From the NCBI GenBank assembly GCA_028285545.1, contig JANQPA010000058.1, forward strand, positions 62,001 to 126,000: DNA of 64,000 nt, written 5' to 3'. Below are positions 10,131 to 17,639 of this stretch, one piece after another. The stretch's first letter is position 1, and every line of letters begins with the position of its first letter. Under the pieces are notes generated by a model. That model was not told the origin of the DNA and ran no database searches. It saw only the letters and a program-made list of their open reading frames with translations. Source of the stretch: Saprospiraceae bacterium (GTDB lineage Bacteria; Bacteroidota; Bacteroidia; Chitinophagales; Saprospiraceae). Made by a program: the position numbers and the translations under genes.

Positions 10131-11010
10131 ATTTATGATCGAAGTATTTTTTATAAACATCTCGATACCTGGAAGGAGTTACTTTCATAATCTTTTTAAA
10201 CTGCCTATTAAAATTGGAAAGATTATTGAATCCAGATAAAAATCCAATTTGAGCAATGCTGTAGGAATCGGTAAGTAAATATTTGCAGGCTATACCTGTT
10301 CTGAATTCATTTAGATAAGTAATAAAAGATTTATTAGTGATTTTTTTGAAATATCTGCAAAAGGCATATTTACTGAGGTTAGCCACTCCGGCTACTTCCT
10401 CTAAAGAAATTTGCTTATCAAAGTTTTCGGAGATATAATCAAAAATTTTACTCATCGGATGATAATAATCCGCATTTCGAGGTTCTCCATAGGATTCACT
10501 TGCTAAAAAGCGTCTTTTACTACTTACCGTCATTTGATCAAGTAGACTTAGTAGATGAACAAACTTAGTAGCTCCACTAGCAATGTTTAACTCATAAATG
10601 ATAGGGGCAATCTGTTTGGAGAGATCTTCATAGAGTTTTACCCCTCGGGAGGAGTCATGCAACAACTCTTTGACTTTGGCCATTTCAGGCAAATTGAAAA
10701 ACCGACTGCCAAAAGAATGATCCTTAAAAAAAATTGAAATCATTCGAGCTTCATCACTTCTGAATCCCTCATTATTAACGGCATCATGCTTAAAAACATG
10801 AGGCACATTGGGGCCAATCAGATAGACATCTCCTTCCTTAAAATGATCTACAGAGTTACCAATGGAAGCAACACCGGTACCGCTGGCAATCAGACTTATC
10901 TGATATTCCGGGTGATAGTGAAACTCATTGTATTGGTGTTCAGTTTCATTATCCTGAACATGGAAAGAGCTATCATCTTTTTCAGTAACCTTGAAGAGAA
11001 TGGCCTTCAT
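10129..11010 (-). CDS. AraC-family transcriptional regulator with cupin sensor
   Basis: 293 residues from the ATG at 11010; an upstream in-frame start at 11055 adds 15 residues without homology. The N-terminal half is a cupin-type ligand domain (FHYHPEYQISLIASGTG, then GDVYLIGPNVPHVFKH). The C-terminal 100 residues are the double helix-turn-helix AraC DNA-binding domain (LEEVAGVANLSKYAFCRYFKK and IAQIGFLSGFNNLSNFNRQFKK). Such regulators usually sense sugars or related small molecules. The target cannot be read from the neighbours, none of which forms an obvious sugar operon with it. The gene stands alone, divergent from a 400-bp region that holds a candidate small RNA. Confidence 0.9.
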   Translation of the reverse strand: MKAILFKVTEKDDSSFHVQDNETEHQYNEFHYHPEYQISLIASGTGVASIGNSVDHFKEGDVYLIGPNVPHVFKHDAVNNEGFRSDEARMISIFFKDHSFGSRFFNLPEMAKVKELLHDSSRGVKLYEDLSKQIAPIIYELNIASGATKFVHLLSLLDQMTVSSKRRFLASESYGEPRNADYYHPMSKIFDYISENFDKQISLEEVAGVANLSKYAFCRYFKKITNKSFITYLNEFRTGIACKYLLTDSYSIAQIGFLSGFNNLSNFNRQFKKIMKVTPSRYRDVYKKYFDHK

Positions 11011-11353
11011 TTTTTCAATTATTAGCTTTTGTCTTAGACAGTTAACAGTTAACAATATGTAATCCTACAAAAATCAATACAAAATTGCTCCTTTTCAATT
11101 TTTTTAAGCAAAAAAGTATCATTTATTGGTTTTTAACGGTAAACCCGTAAAATATATAGAGAAATACGTCCCTTATTTAACGCATAAACAGCTAAAAACG
11201 CTGTAAGTTCAGGATAATACCACTTTGATATTGGTCTTCTTGTTCTCTATTTAGCCCTCCTTTGAATTGGACAAACAATAAATTCGAAAGGATTTTTCAT
11301 CAGATGAGCAATATTGTATCACTATTTGCCAACAAGATAAATGCACAAGTAAT

Positions 11354-11384
11354 TTTGTTTGATGATTTTTACATCGTAATTTTA
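11354..11384 (+). promoter_or_regulatory. Bacteroidota-type promoter for candidate sRNA
   Basis: TTTG at 11354-11357 is followed after exactly 19 bases by TAATTTTA at 11377-11384. This is 7 of 8 for the TAnnTTTG -7 element and has the ideal spacing of the Bacteroidota sigma consensus. No protein gene follows on this strand for about 970 bp. Confidence 0.55.
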
Positions 11385-11389
11385 ATAGC

Positions 11390-11493
11390 AAAGAATACAA
11401 CATAAACTATACCTCAAAAAGAACTACCTATTACAGTTTGATTTACGTTTTCGCTAAGGGCCCACTTCCGAACCAAGAAGGTGGGCTTTTTTT
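11390..11493 (+). ncRNA. Candidate small RNA of about 100 nt
   Basis: The stretch lies between the promoter-like 11354-11384 and an intrinsic terminator at 11460-11493 (stem GCCCAC/GTGGGC with inner TTC/GAA pairs, then seven T). It has no useful reading frame. The T-run is only on the plus-strand side, so the terminator does not serve the minus-strand gene ending at 11530. I do not recognise an Rfam family. The rest of the 11011-11529 gap shows only AT-rich sequence. Confidence 0.4.
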
Positions 11494-11529
11494 ATTGATG
11501 GGATGGCCTAAGCATTAAGGATACTTAAA

Positions 11530-12180
11530 TTAAAGACTAATGAGGCTTTTTTGTATTATCTCGTTATATTTTAAGATAATCTCCTGTAGGTTCTTAAATC
11601 TATAGCCTTTCGAACCTATTAATTTAGCCAATTCAGGAGCTTCCGTTTTTAACAAGCGACGCATACTTTTCTTAAAATTGACCCTGGAAACCTGAACAGG
11701 AAGGCGGCCATTTATTTCTACAAAAAAAGCATCGGAGTGAATCAATTTGGGATTTCCCCCTCCAAACTGATTGAATGCATTATTCTGCAATTGTATGATA
11801 GGTGCAGAATATAAATTCATACTTTCCCCTTTGTAAAGCAACTGCATGAAATGCCATTTTTTGCCACTGAATTTGCTGGCATAAAAAATATTTTTTCCTT
11901 GTCTATTGATAACAAAACCATAGATTAAAGCGGCATGAATTTTATACGGAGTACCAAAATCATTAATAAAAAGGATCTGGTTTTCACCAAATACTTCACT
12001 AATACTGCCCGTTAATTTTTTCCCGTTTTTAGTAACCAGATATCCTCTAGGTGTTTGTTCGTCTGCCCCTAAAGCCTGACCACTAAAAATTAGACTAAAA
12101 AAAAGAATGATGATAAAAGGAGTTTGATTTAGTTTAATTGGAGGTAATGGTCTATTCATATTCGGGTGTTTTTGGTCCAT
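11530..12180 (-). CDS. Hypothetical secreted protein
   Basis: 216 residues with an N-terminal hydrophobic segment ending ...FSGQALGA that reads as a signal peptide. Starts at 12180 or 12159 (seven residues shorter) both fit. The first half of the mature part (RGYLVTKNGKKLTGSI, then ILFINDFGTPYKIH) resembles beta-rich domains found in uncharacterised Bacteroidota exported proteins. The C-terminal half is basic and helical. No lipobox, catalytic motif or sorting domain is present. It is monocistronic. I do not recognise a function. Confidence 0.6.
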   Translation of the reverse strand: MDQKHPNMNRPLPPIKLNQTPFIIILFFSLIFSGQALGADEQTPRGYLVTKNGKKLTGSISEVFGENQILFINDFGTPYKIHAALIYGFVINRQGKNIFYASKFSGKKWHFMQLLYKGESMNLYSAPIIQLQNNAFNQFGGGNPKLIHSDAFFVEINGRLPVQVSRVNFKKSMRRLLKTEAPELAKLIGSKGYRFKNLQEIILKYNEIIQKSLISL

Positions 12181-12359
12181 TCAAAAGGCCTAAAGCCTGT
12201 TGTAGAGCAACTAATGCTCGATCTTTATAAAATTATTAATAAAATTGCGCCCTTGCAAGCCAAGAATTAGAAACGACAATAGAACGACAGTTTGCGAGAT
12301 CATTTATTTTAACTATTTTGGGCCAATAGATATTTTTAACAAAAAAAAACAGATTATCT

Positions 12360-12698
12360 ATGAAATTTGAAATATTTCAAAGTGAAGGAAACGAAAAGTA
12401 TTACTTCCGCCTCAAAGCCAAAAACGGTCAGGTCATTCTTTCAAGTCAGGGCTACACATCCAAAGCGAGCTGCAAAAATGGTATCGAATCTGTAAGAACC
12501 AACTCTACAGATGATGCTAATTTTGAGCGCAAAACCTCTTCTGACGGAAAAATGTACTTCAATCTTCTTGCCAAAAACAAACAAGTAGTTGGTAGCAGCC
12601 AGCGGTATGCCTCCAAAGATGGTTGTGAAAATGGAATTAAGTCTGTTGGAAATACAGCTCCAAACGCAGAGATAGTTGACCTTACTGTTGCATCTTAA
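12360..12698 (+). CDS. DUF1508 (YegP-like) protein with two repeats
   Basis: 112 residues made of two tandem DUF1508/UPF0339 modules (about 1-50 and 51-101). Each has the pattern F..K...G.YYFRLKAKNGQVI..SQ.Y.SK..C.NGI.SV. The family folds as a small beta-beta-alpha repeat and is widespread in bacteria, with no established biochemical role. The length and two-copy arrangement match Escherichia coli YegP. It stands alone with short AT-rich flanks. The protein has no signal peptide and should be cytoplasmic. Confidence 0.9.
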   Translation: MKFEIFQSEGNEKYYFRLKAKNGQVILSSQGYTSKASCKNGIESVRTNSTDDANFERKTSSDGKMYFNLLAKNKQVVGSSQRYASKDGCENGIKSVGNTAPNAEIVDLTVAS

Positions 12699-12914
12699 TT
12701 AATAAAATAGGAGTCATCTCGTCCTTTCAAATTGCACCATCTTTCAATCTGTTTTTACACCATTTAAAATTAGGCAATTTTGAGGTGACTCTTATTAAAT
12801 AATTACACTTCCTCAAATTATCTAAAACCAAAAATTCTTAGCGCAAAACTCCGATTTTCCATTCCACCCTATGTGATTCTGTACTATCTTGATATCCTCC
12901 CAATTTCTTAAATA

Positions 12915-13709
12915 ATGATTTTTCAAGATCAACTCAAAAGAAAAGTTCATCTTTCCAATTGGCCTCCCCAGCGTATTATTTCACTGGTCCCATCCCAAAC
13001 AGAACTCTTGCATTATCTTGGTTTGGAGGATCAGGTAATTGGAATCACAAAATTTTGTATTCATCCGGATCAATGGTTTCGACAAAAAACCAGAATAGGC
13101 GGTACAAAACAATTAAAAATTGATTTAATTCGCGACCTCAAACCCGATCTGATAATTGGAAATAAAGAGGAGAATGATAAATCTCAAATCAATACCCTTT
13201 CCAATGACTTTCCTGTTTGGATGAGTGATATCTATACGCTGTCCGATGCTTATAAAATGATTAAAGAAGTGGGCAAAATGGTAAATAGTGAAAATAAAGC
13301 CCAATCCTTGGTTCGGGAGTTGCAAAGTAGTTTTTCTCAGCTCCCAGATACAAACAAAAAGGCCCGAGTTGCTTATTTTATTTGGCGAAAACCTTATATG
13401 GCGGTTGGCCAAAATACCTTTATTCACGATATGATCCAAAAGGCAGGATACATTAATGTGTTTGAGAAAGAAACACGGTATCCTGAAATTCAATTGGAAG
13501 ATCTGAAAACTCAAAATATTGATTACATTTTTTTATCTACTGAACCCTACCCCTTCCAAAGCCAACATATAGCCGACTTTAAACCTTTCTGTCAGCAAGC
13601 AGTCATAAAGATAGTTGACGGTGAATTATTTTCATGGTACGGAAGTCGTTTATTAAAATCAGTTGTTTATTTTAATAAATTGAGGGAAGAGTTATTTAAG
13701 GAAATTTAA
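12915..13709 (+). CDS. BtuF/TroA-like substrate-binding domain protein without signal peptide
   Basis: 264 residues of the helical-backbone class III periplasmic-binding fold: RIISLVPSQTELLHYLGLEDQVIGIT near residue 20, DLKPDLIIGNKE near 75, and the long bridging helix at about 115-140. This is the arrangement in BtuF (vitamin B12) and iron-chelate binding proteins. Unlike those, it starts straight at the domain with no export signal or lipobox, so it would be cytoplasmic unless the start is misplaced; no better upstream start is seen. No permease or ATPase gene is nearby. Its ligand is unknown. Confidence 0.8.
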   Translation: MIFQDQLKRKVHLSNWPPQRIISLVPSQTELLHYLGLEDQVIGITKFCIHPDQWFRQKTRIGGTKQLKIDLIRDLKPDLIIGNKEENDKSQINTLSNDFPVWMSDIYTLSDAYKMIKEVGKMVNSENKAQSLVRELQSSFSQLPDTNKKARVAYFIWRKPYMAVGQNTFIHDMIQKAGYINVFEKETRYPEIQLEDLKTQNIDYIFLSTEPYPFQSQHIADFKPFCQQAVIKIVDGELFSWYGSRLLKSVVYFNKLREELFKEI

Positions 13710-13779
13710 AATAAATCAAATCCTCAGATAGAATTATAGCATTAAACTCTTCACATCATCTGACATTAATTAAAATCTG

Positions 13780-15420
13780 TTGAAGCATCTATTCATTAAT
13801 ATTGTTTATATTCTATTACTTGTCCCTTCATATGGTGCTGAGTTAATCCTTTCTCAGCAAATTCCAATCAGAGGTAAATTCATAATTAGATTTTCTGAAG
13901 AGGCAGATGTTTCTAATTTTCTAAATAATTGGAATAAGTCATTTGCCAAAGGCAATCCATCTCCACTTTTAATTCACGAAAAAACTTTAAGTGATAGGCT
14001 TAATGTCCATCTGATCAGCTATTCTCAGGAAAAGGTTAACAAAAAGGTTCTTAAAGAGCAATTATTACACTCCAGGTATATCCTTCAATTACAGGAAGAT
14101 CGATCATTAGATTTTAGAACCCTACCCAATGATCAATGGGTAGGCAGGCAGTGGCCTATAGAAAAAACAGGTATCGATAGAGTTTGGGATCTATCAACCG
14201 GAGGACTTACGGTAGCTGGAGATACAATTGTTATTGCCATTTTGGATCAGGGCTTCGATACTGATCATGAAGATTTACAAAGTAATATCTGGTTGAACAA
14301 GGCAGAAATGCCTTTTGATGGCATTGATAATGATGGAAATGGTCTAGTAGATGATGAAAAAGGATGGAATTATGTTGATGATAGTCCTGATTTTTCACCC
14401 AATGCACATGGTTCTTCTGTTGCAGGGATCATCGGAGCAAAAGGTAATAATGATATCGGGATAGCCGGTATTAACTGGAATATAAAACTTATGTTATTTC
14501 AAATCTCAGAGGTATCTCATGTCATTAGTGCTTATGAATATATTGTGGAGCAACGCCAGCTTTACAATTCAAGTGATGGACAAGAAGGTGCTTTTGTGGT
14601 AGCCACCAATGCCTCTTTTGGTGCAGATAATGTATTTTGTTCTCGTGAGCCAATCTGGGGGGAAATGTATAATGAATTAGGCAAGGTGGGGATTCTTACA
14701 GGAGCAGGTGCCGCCAACCGAGGAGGAAATATAGACATGACAGGAGATATGCCCGCAACCTGCCCCAGCCCATACCTGCTGGCAGTACTAAATACGAATG
14801 AATCTGATGTAAAAGAACCGAACAGTTCTTACAGCACTACACATATAGACCTGGCTTCCCCTGGTGAAAACTCTTATACTCTTAAACCTTTTAATCGATA
14901 CGGAGTCTTCGGTGACAATTCCGCGGCGGCTCCTCATTTGACTGGCGCAATTGGCTTGTTATATGCCCTGGCTTGCCCGGAAATTATCCAGGATGCAAAA
15001 AATACCCCCTCCCAAACAGCTCTGTTCATCAAAGAGCTGTTATTATCAGGCGTAGATATCATTCCAAGTTTAAATCAATATACGGTTTCTGGCGGACGGC
15101 TTAATGTTTGGAGAAGTGCTGAGTTTTTATTGGAAAGTTGTGATCAAGAAACAGAAACCACTTTTAGATGGGATAAGATTTCTCCAAATCCTGCAACTAA
15201 TATCCTTTATCTGGATTATTTCATTTCTACCCAAGAATCTCACTACATTGAAATTTATAATACCCTTGGACAACTTGCATGGAGAAGTGAACCTGAAGGT
15301 AGTATGACTTTCACTAAACTTCGCCAAACCATTGATATAAGTAGCTGGTCAAAGGGATTGTACCTTGTTCTGGTAAGTACAGATGCTAAAAGTTTGACGG
15401 CTAGTTTTGTGAAGAATTAA
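13780..15420 (+). CDS. Secreted subtilisin-like serine protease (S8) with T9SS sorting domain
   Basis: 546 residues starting at a TTG (13780), which places a signal peptide (FINIVYILLLVPSYGAE) at the very N-terminus; no in-frame ATG fits better. The S8 triad is readable: Asp156 in AILDQGFDTDH, His210 in NAHGSSVAGI, and Ser381 in GDNSAAAPHLTG. The last is an NSAAAP variant of the usual GTSMAAP box. The first 110 residues look like a propeptide. The C-terminal 75 residues (ISPNPATNILYLDYF...LYLVLVST) are a type A T9SS sorting domain. It is probably an exported surface protease and stands alone. Confidence 0.88.
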   Translation: MKHLFINIVYILLLVPSYGAELILSQQIPIRGKFIIRFSEEADVSNFLNNWNKSFAKGNPSPLLIHEKTLSDRLNVHLISYSQEKVNKKVLKEQLLHSRYILQLQEDRSLDFRTLPNDQWVGRQWPIEKTGIDRVWDLSTGGLTVAGDTIVIAILDQGFDTDHEDLQSNIWLNKAEMPFDGIDNDGNGLVDDEKGWNYVDDSPDFSPNAHGSSVAGIIGAKGNNDIGIAGINWNIKLMLFQISEVSHVISAYEYIVEQRQLYNSSDGQEGAFVVATNASFGADNVFCSREPIWGEMYNELGKVGILTGAGAANRGGNIDMTGDMPATCPSPYLLAVLNTNESDVKEPNSSYSTTHIDLASPGENSYTLKPFNRYGVFGDNSAAAPHLTGAIGLLYALACPEIIQDAKNTPSQTALFIKELLLSGVDIIPSLNQYTVSGGRLNVWRSAEFLLESCDQETETTFRWDKISPNPATNILYLDYFISTQESHYIEIYNTLGQLAWRSEPEGSMTFTKLRQTIDISSWSKGLYLVLVSTDAKSLTASFVKN

Positions 15421-15442
15421 TAATTGCCACTGAAGAACCAAT

Positions 15443-15477
15443 GAGTGACGAGTGACGAGTGATGAGTGAAGAGTGAT
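15443..15477 (+). repeat. Heptamer array GAGTGAT x5, left arm
   Basis: Five perfect-register 7-bp units: GAGTGAC, GAGTGAC, GAGTGAT, GAGTGAA, GAGTGAT. The array ends five bases before the stop codon of the four-helix-bundle gene. A facing array lies at 15864-15884. Confidence 0.9.
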
Positions 15478-15482
15478 GAATT

Positions 15483-15830
15483 TTATTTTAATGATTTTAT
15501 TAATCCTCTAATTATCCGAGAAATTTGATCACAAGTACCTTGAAGTTCATGGCGTTGATCTTTATTTAAATAGGACAATCTTTCTCCAAGGTATAACATG
15601 GATTTCACTTCTGAACATGAACCCTTTGCATAATATAAAAACCGAATAAATTCCTTTTTACTATCCCTATCAAACCCCTCTGCAATATTATTAGAAATTG
15701 AAAGGGAAGCTCGGCATATTTGATCCCTAAAACCAAAGTCCTTAGATTTACCAAAGATTTTATAAATTTCAACTGCTAAATCCTGGGATTTCTTCCAAGC
15801 AATTATATCCTCAAAACTTCGAATTAACAT
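15483..15830 (-). CDS. Four-helix-bundle protein (S23 / 23S rRNA intervening-sequence family)
   Basis: 115 residues from the ATG at 15830; 15854 is an alternative start. The sequence follows the S23/TIGR02436 family closely: FEDIIAWKKSQDLAVEIYK, then FRDQICRASLSISNNIAEGF, then EFIRFLYYAKGSCSEVKSML. These proteins form four-helix bundles related to diversity-generating-retroelement Avd proteins and are found inside rRNA intervening sequences or scattered singly in genomes. Their function is unknown. This copy sits tightly between two facing heptamer arrays (15443-15477 and 15864-15884), which makes the unit look like a small cassette. Confidence 0.9.
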   Translation of the reverse strand: MLIRSFEDIIAWKKSQDLAVEIYKIFGKSKDFGFRDQICRASLSISNNIAEGFDRDSKKEFIRFLYYAKGSCSEVKSMLYLGERLSYLNKDQRHELQGTCDQISRIIRGLIKSLK

Positions 15831-15863
15831 AGACTTCTCAAAATTTTTCAACAAATTCTAAAA

Positions 15864-15884
15864 ACTCATCACTCATCACTCATC
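15864..15884 (-). repeat. Heptamer array ACTCATC x3, right arm
   Basis: Three exact 7-bp units, the reverse complement in a shifted register of the GAGTGAT units at 15443-15477. Together the two arrays flank the S23-type gene as inverted arms about 385 bp apart. Confidence 0.9.
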
Positions 15885-15999
15885 ACCTCAATATCATGTA
15901 ATGAAATTAATAATCCAAATATTTGTCCGACCCTGTCCGATGTTGTCCGGTTTTCATATATTCAGGTCTAAACAGTATGGTAATTATTGAATTCTGCAT

Positions 16000-17613
16000 A
16001 TGAAAAAATCTGCCTTGGTAATTGCTGGTCTTTTGCTTATTGGGGTTTTCACCTTTCTGCTTTGGCCACTTAAGTCCAAAAAATTTGCCATTACCTTTGA
16101 TGAGAAATTGTTGGCCTCCAAAAGAGATTTTTTAATTCGAAAGCCACCAGAACACTCTGATGGCAAAAAGCCTAATGTCATTTTAATTCTAGCTGACGAT
16201 TTAGGTTTATACGATATTTCTCTTACCGGAAGCCCTCTAATCAACACTCCAAATATTGATCAATTGGCTACCGAAGGGGTCGTCTGTACTCAAGCCTATG
16301 TGACCGCACCAGTATGTGCCCCATCCAGGGCTGGCCTGATTACAGGTAGATATCAACATCGTTTTGGTTTTGAAAATCAAATCCTGGAAAGATATCCCAG
16401 CAATAGACTACAAAGCTTTTGGGCCCATCATCTATTAAAAAGTTATCCATGGCGGATCAACAAAATGAAAGCTGTACCCAGAAAAAAAGACAGAAAGCGC
16501 CAAGGTATCCCGCCCTCTGAAATTACGCTGGCCGAACTTTTCAAAAAACATTGTTACTCAACAGCTATCATTGGGAAATGGCATTTGGGAAGTTCAGACT
16601 TTTCTTTGCCCCTAAATTTGGGTTTTGATTACCATTATGGTTTTTACAATTCGCATTCACTTTACACCCCTGAAGGAACTAATGGTATAATAGATATGCA
16701 CAATCCGGACGATTGGACTGACCAGCACATATGGGCCAGTCAGCGTAAAGGTACTAGTGCAATGTATCGCAACGGAAAAAAAATCGAGGAGGACAAGTAC
16801 CTAACCCATAGATTTGCTGAAGAAGCCACCCAATTTATTGAAAAGAACCAACATCGTCCATTTTTTTTATATGTCCCCTTTAGTGCTCCACATACTCCTC
16901 TTCAAGTACCTAAATCGTATTATGATCAATTCTCAGACATTAAAGATCCTGTAAAAAGGATTTATAATGCCATGATCAAAGTACTTGATGAAGCGGTAGG
17001 GCAAATTAACGACAAAATCAAGGAACTCGCTTTGGAAGAAAATACTTTGATTTTCTTTCTTAGTGATAATGGAGGGGCGGCTTACACCCTAACTACCGAT
17101 AATTATCCTTTAAATGGAGGCAAAATCACAGGATTTGAAGGTGGTTTAAGAGTACCGTTTTTCATTAAATGGAAAGGGCAGATAGAAAAAAAATCAGTTT
17201 TTAATCACCCAATATCCTCCATGGATGTCTTCACAACTGCTTGTCATGCCGCAAGAATAGAGCTCCCTCAAGATCGAACCATTGATGGAATCAATTTATT
17301 ACCCTTTTTAAATAGTGATAAAAAAGGGGAACGTCCCCACCAAGCCTTGTTTTGGAAAGCAGGTTCCGTGGGTATCATATTAAAAGAAGATTGGAAGCTC
17401 ATTTTTGATGAACAAAGAAATCAATCAAGGTTGTATCATTTGGAAAAAGATCCTTATGAAAAAATCAATCTTGCAAATGACTTTCCCAAAAAATTATCGG
17501 AGCTTAAAAAGGAATTTCAAAACTGGTCAAAAACCTTACCTGTACCAGCTTGGCCATCGGTAGGGACTTTTAGTCATGAAGATGAGAATGGGGTGTTTTT
17601 GTTTGATATTTAG
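16000..17613 (+). CDS. Sulfatase, type I formylglycine-dependent
   Basis: 537 residues. An N-terminal membrane segment (about 5-24) is followed by the alkaline-phosphatase-type sulfatase domain. The start PNVILILADDLG supplies the calcium-binding Asp pair. CAPSR at residues 106-110 is the CxPSR signature whose Cys106 becomes formylglycine. GKWHLG (about 190) and FLSDNGG (about 355) are further active-site segments. It probably removes sulfate esters from a polysaccharide in the periplasm. It lies 26 bp upstream of the GH78 rhamnosidase gene in the same direction, so the two are very likely an operon. No formylglycine-generating enzyme gene is visible here. Confidence 0.92.
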   Translation: MKKSALVIAGLLLIGVFTFLLWPLKSKKFAITFDEKLLASKRDFLIRKPPEHSDGKKPNVILILADDLGLYDISLTGSPLINTPNIDQLATEGVVCTQAYVTAPVCAPSRAGLITGRYQHRFGFENQILERYPSNRLQSFWAHHLLKSYPWRINKMKAVPRKKDRKRQGIPPSEITLAELFKKHCYSTAIIGKWHLGSSDFSLPLNLGFDYHYGFYNSHSLYTPEGTNGIIDMHNPDDWTDQHIWASQRKGTSAMYRNGKKIEEDKYLTHRFAEEATQFIEKNQHRPFFLYVPFSAPHTPLQVPKSYYDQFSDIKDPVKRIYNAMIKVLDEAVGQINDKIKELALEENTLIFFLSDNGGAAYTLTTDNYPLNGGKITGFEGGLRVPFFIKWKGQIEKKSVFNHPISSMDVFTTACHAARIELPQDRTIDGINLLPFLNSDKKGERPHQALFWKAGSVGIILKEDWKLIFDEQRNQSRLYHLEKDPYEKINLANDFPKKLSELKKEFQNWSKTLPVPAWPSVGTFSHEDENGVFLFDI

Positions 17614-17639
17614 TTAACTATTAACGATCTATTCCTAAT

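Noticed and set aside
12706-12795. Imperfect inverted repeat downstream of the DUF1508 gene
   Set aside because: About 13 of 15 bases pair across a 60-base loop in AT-rich DNA; too weak to call.
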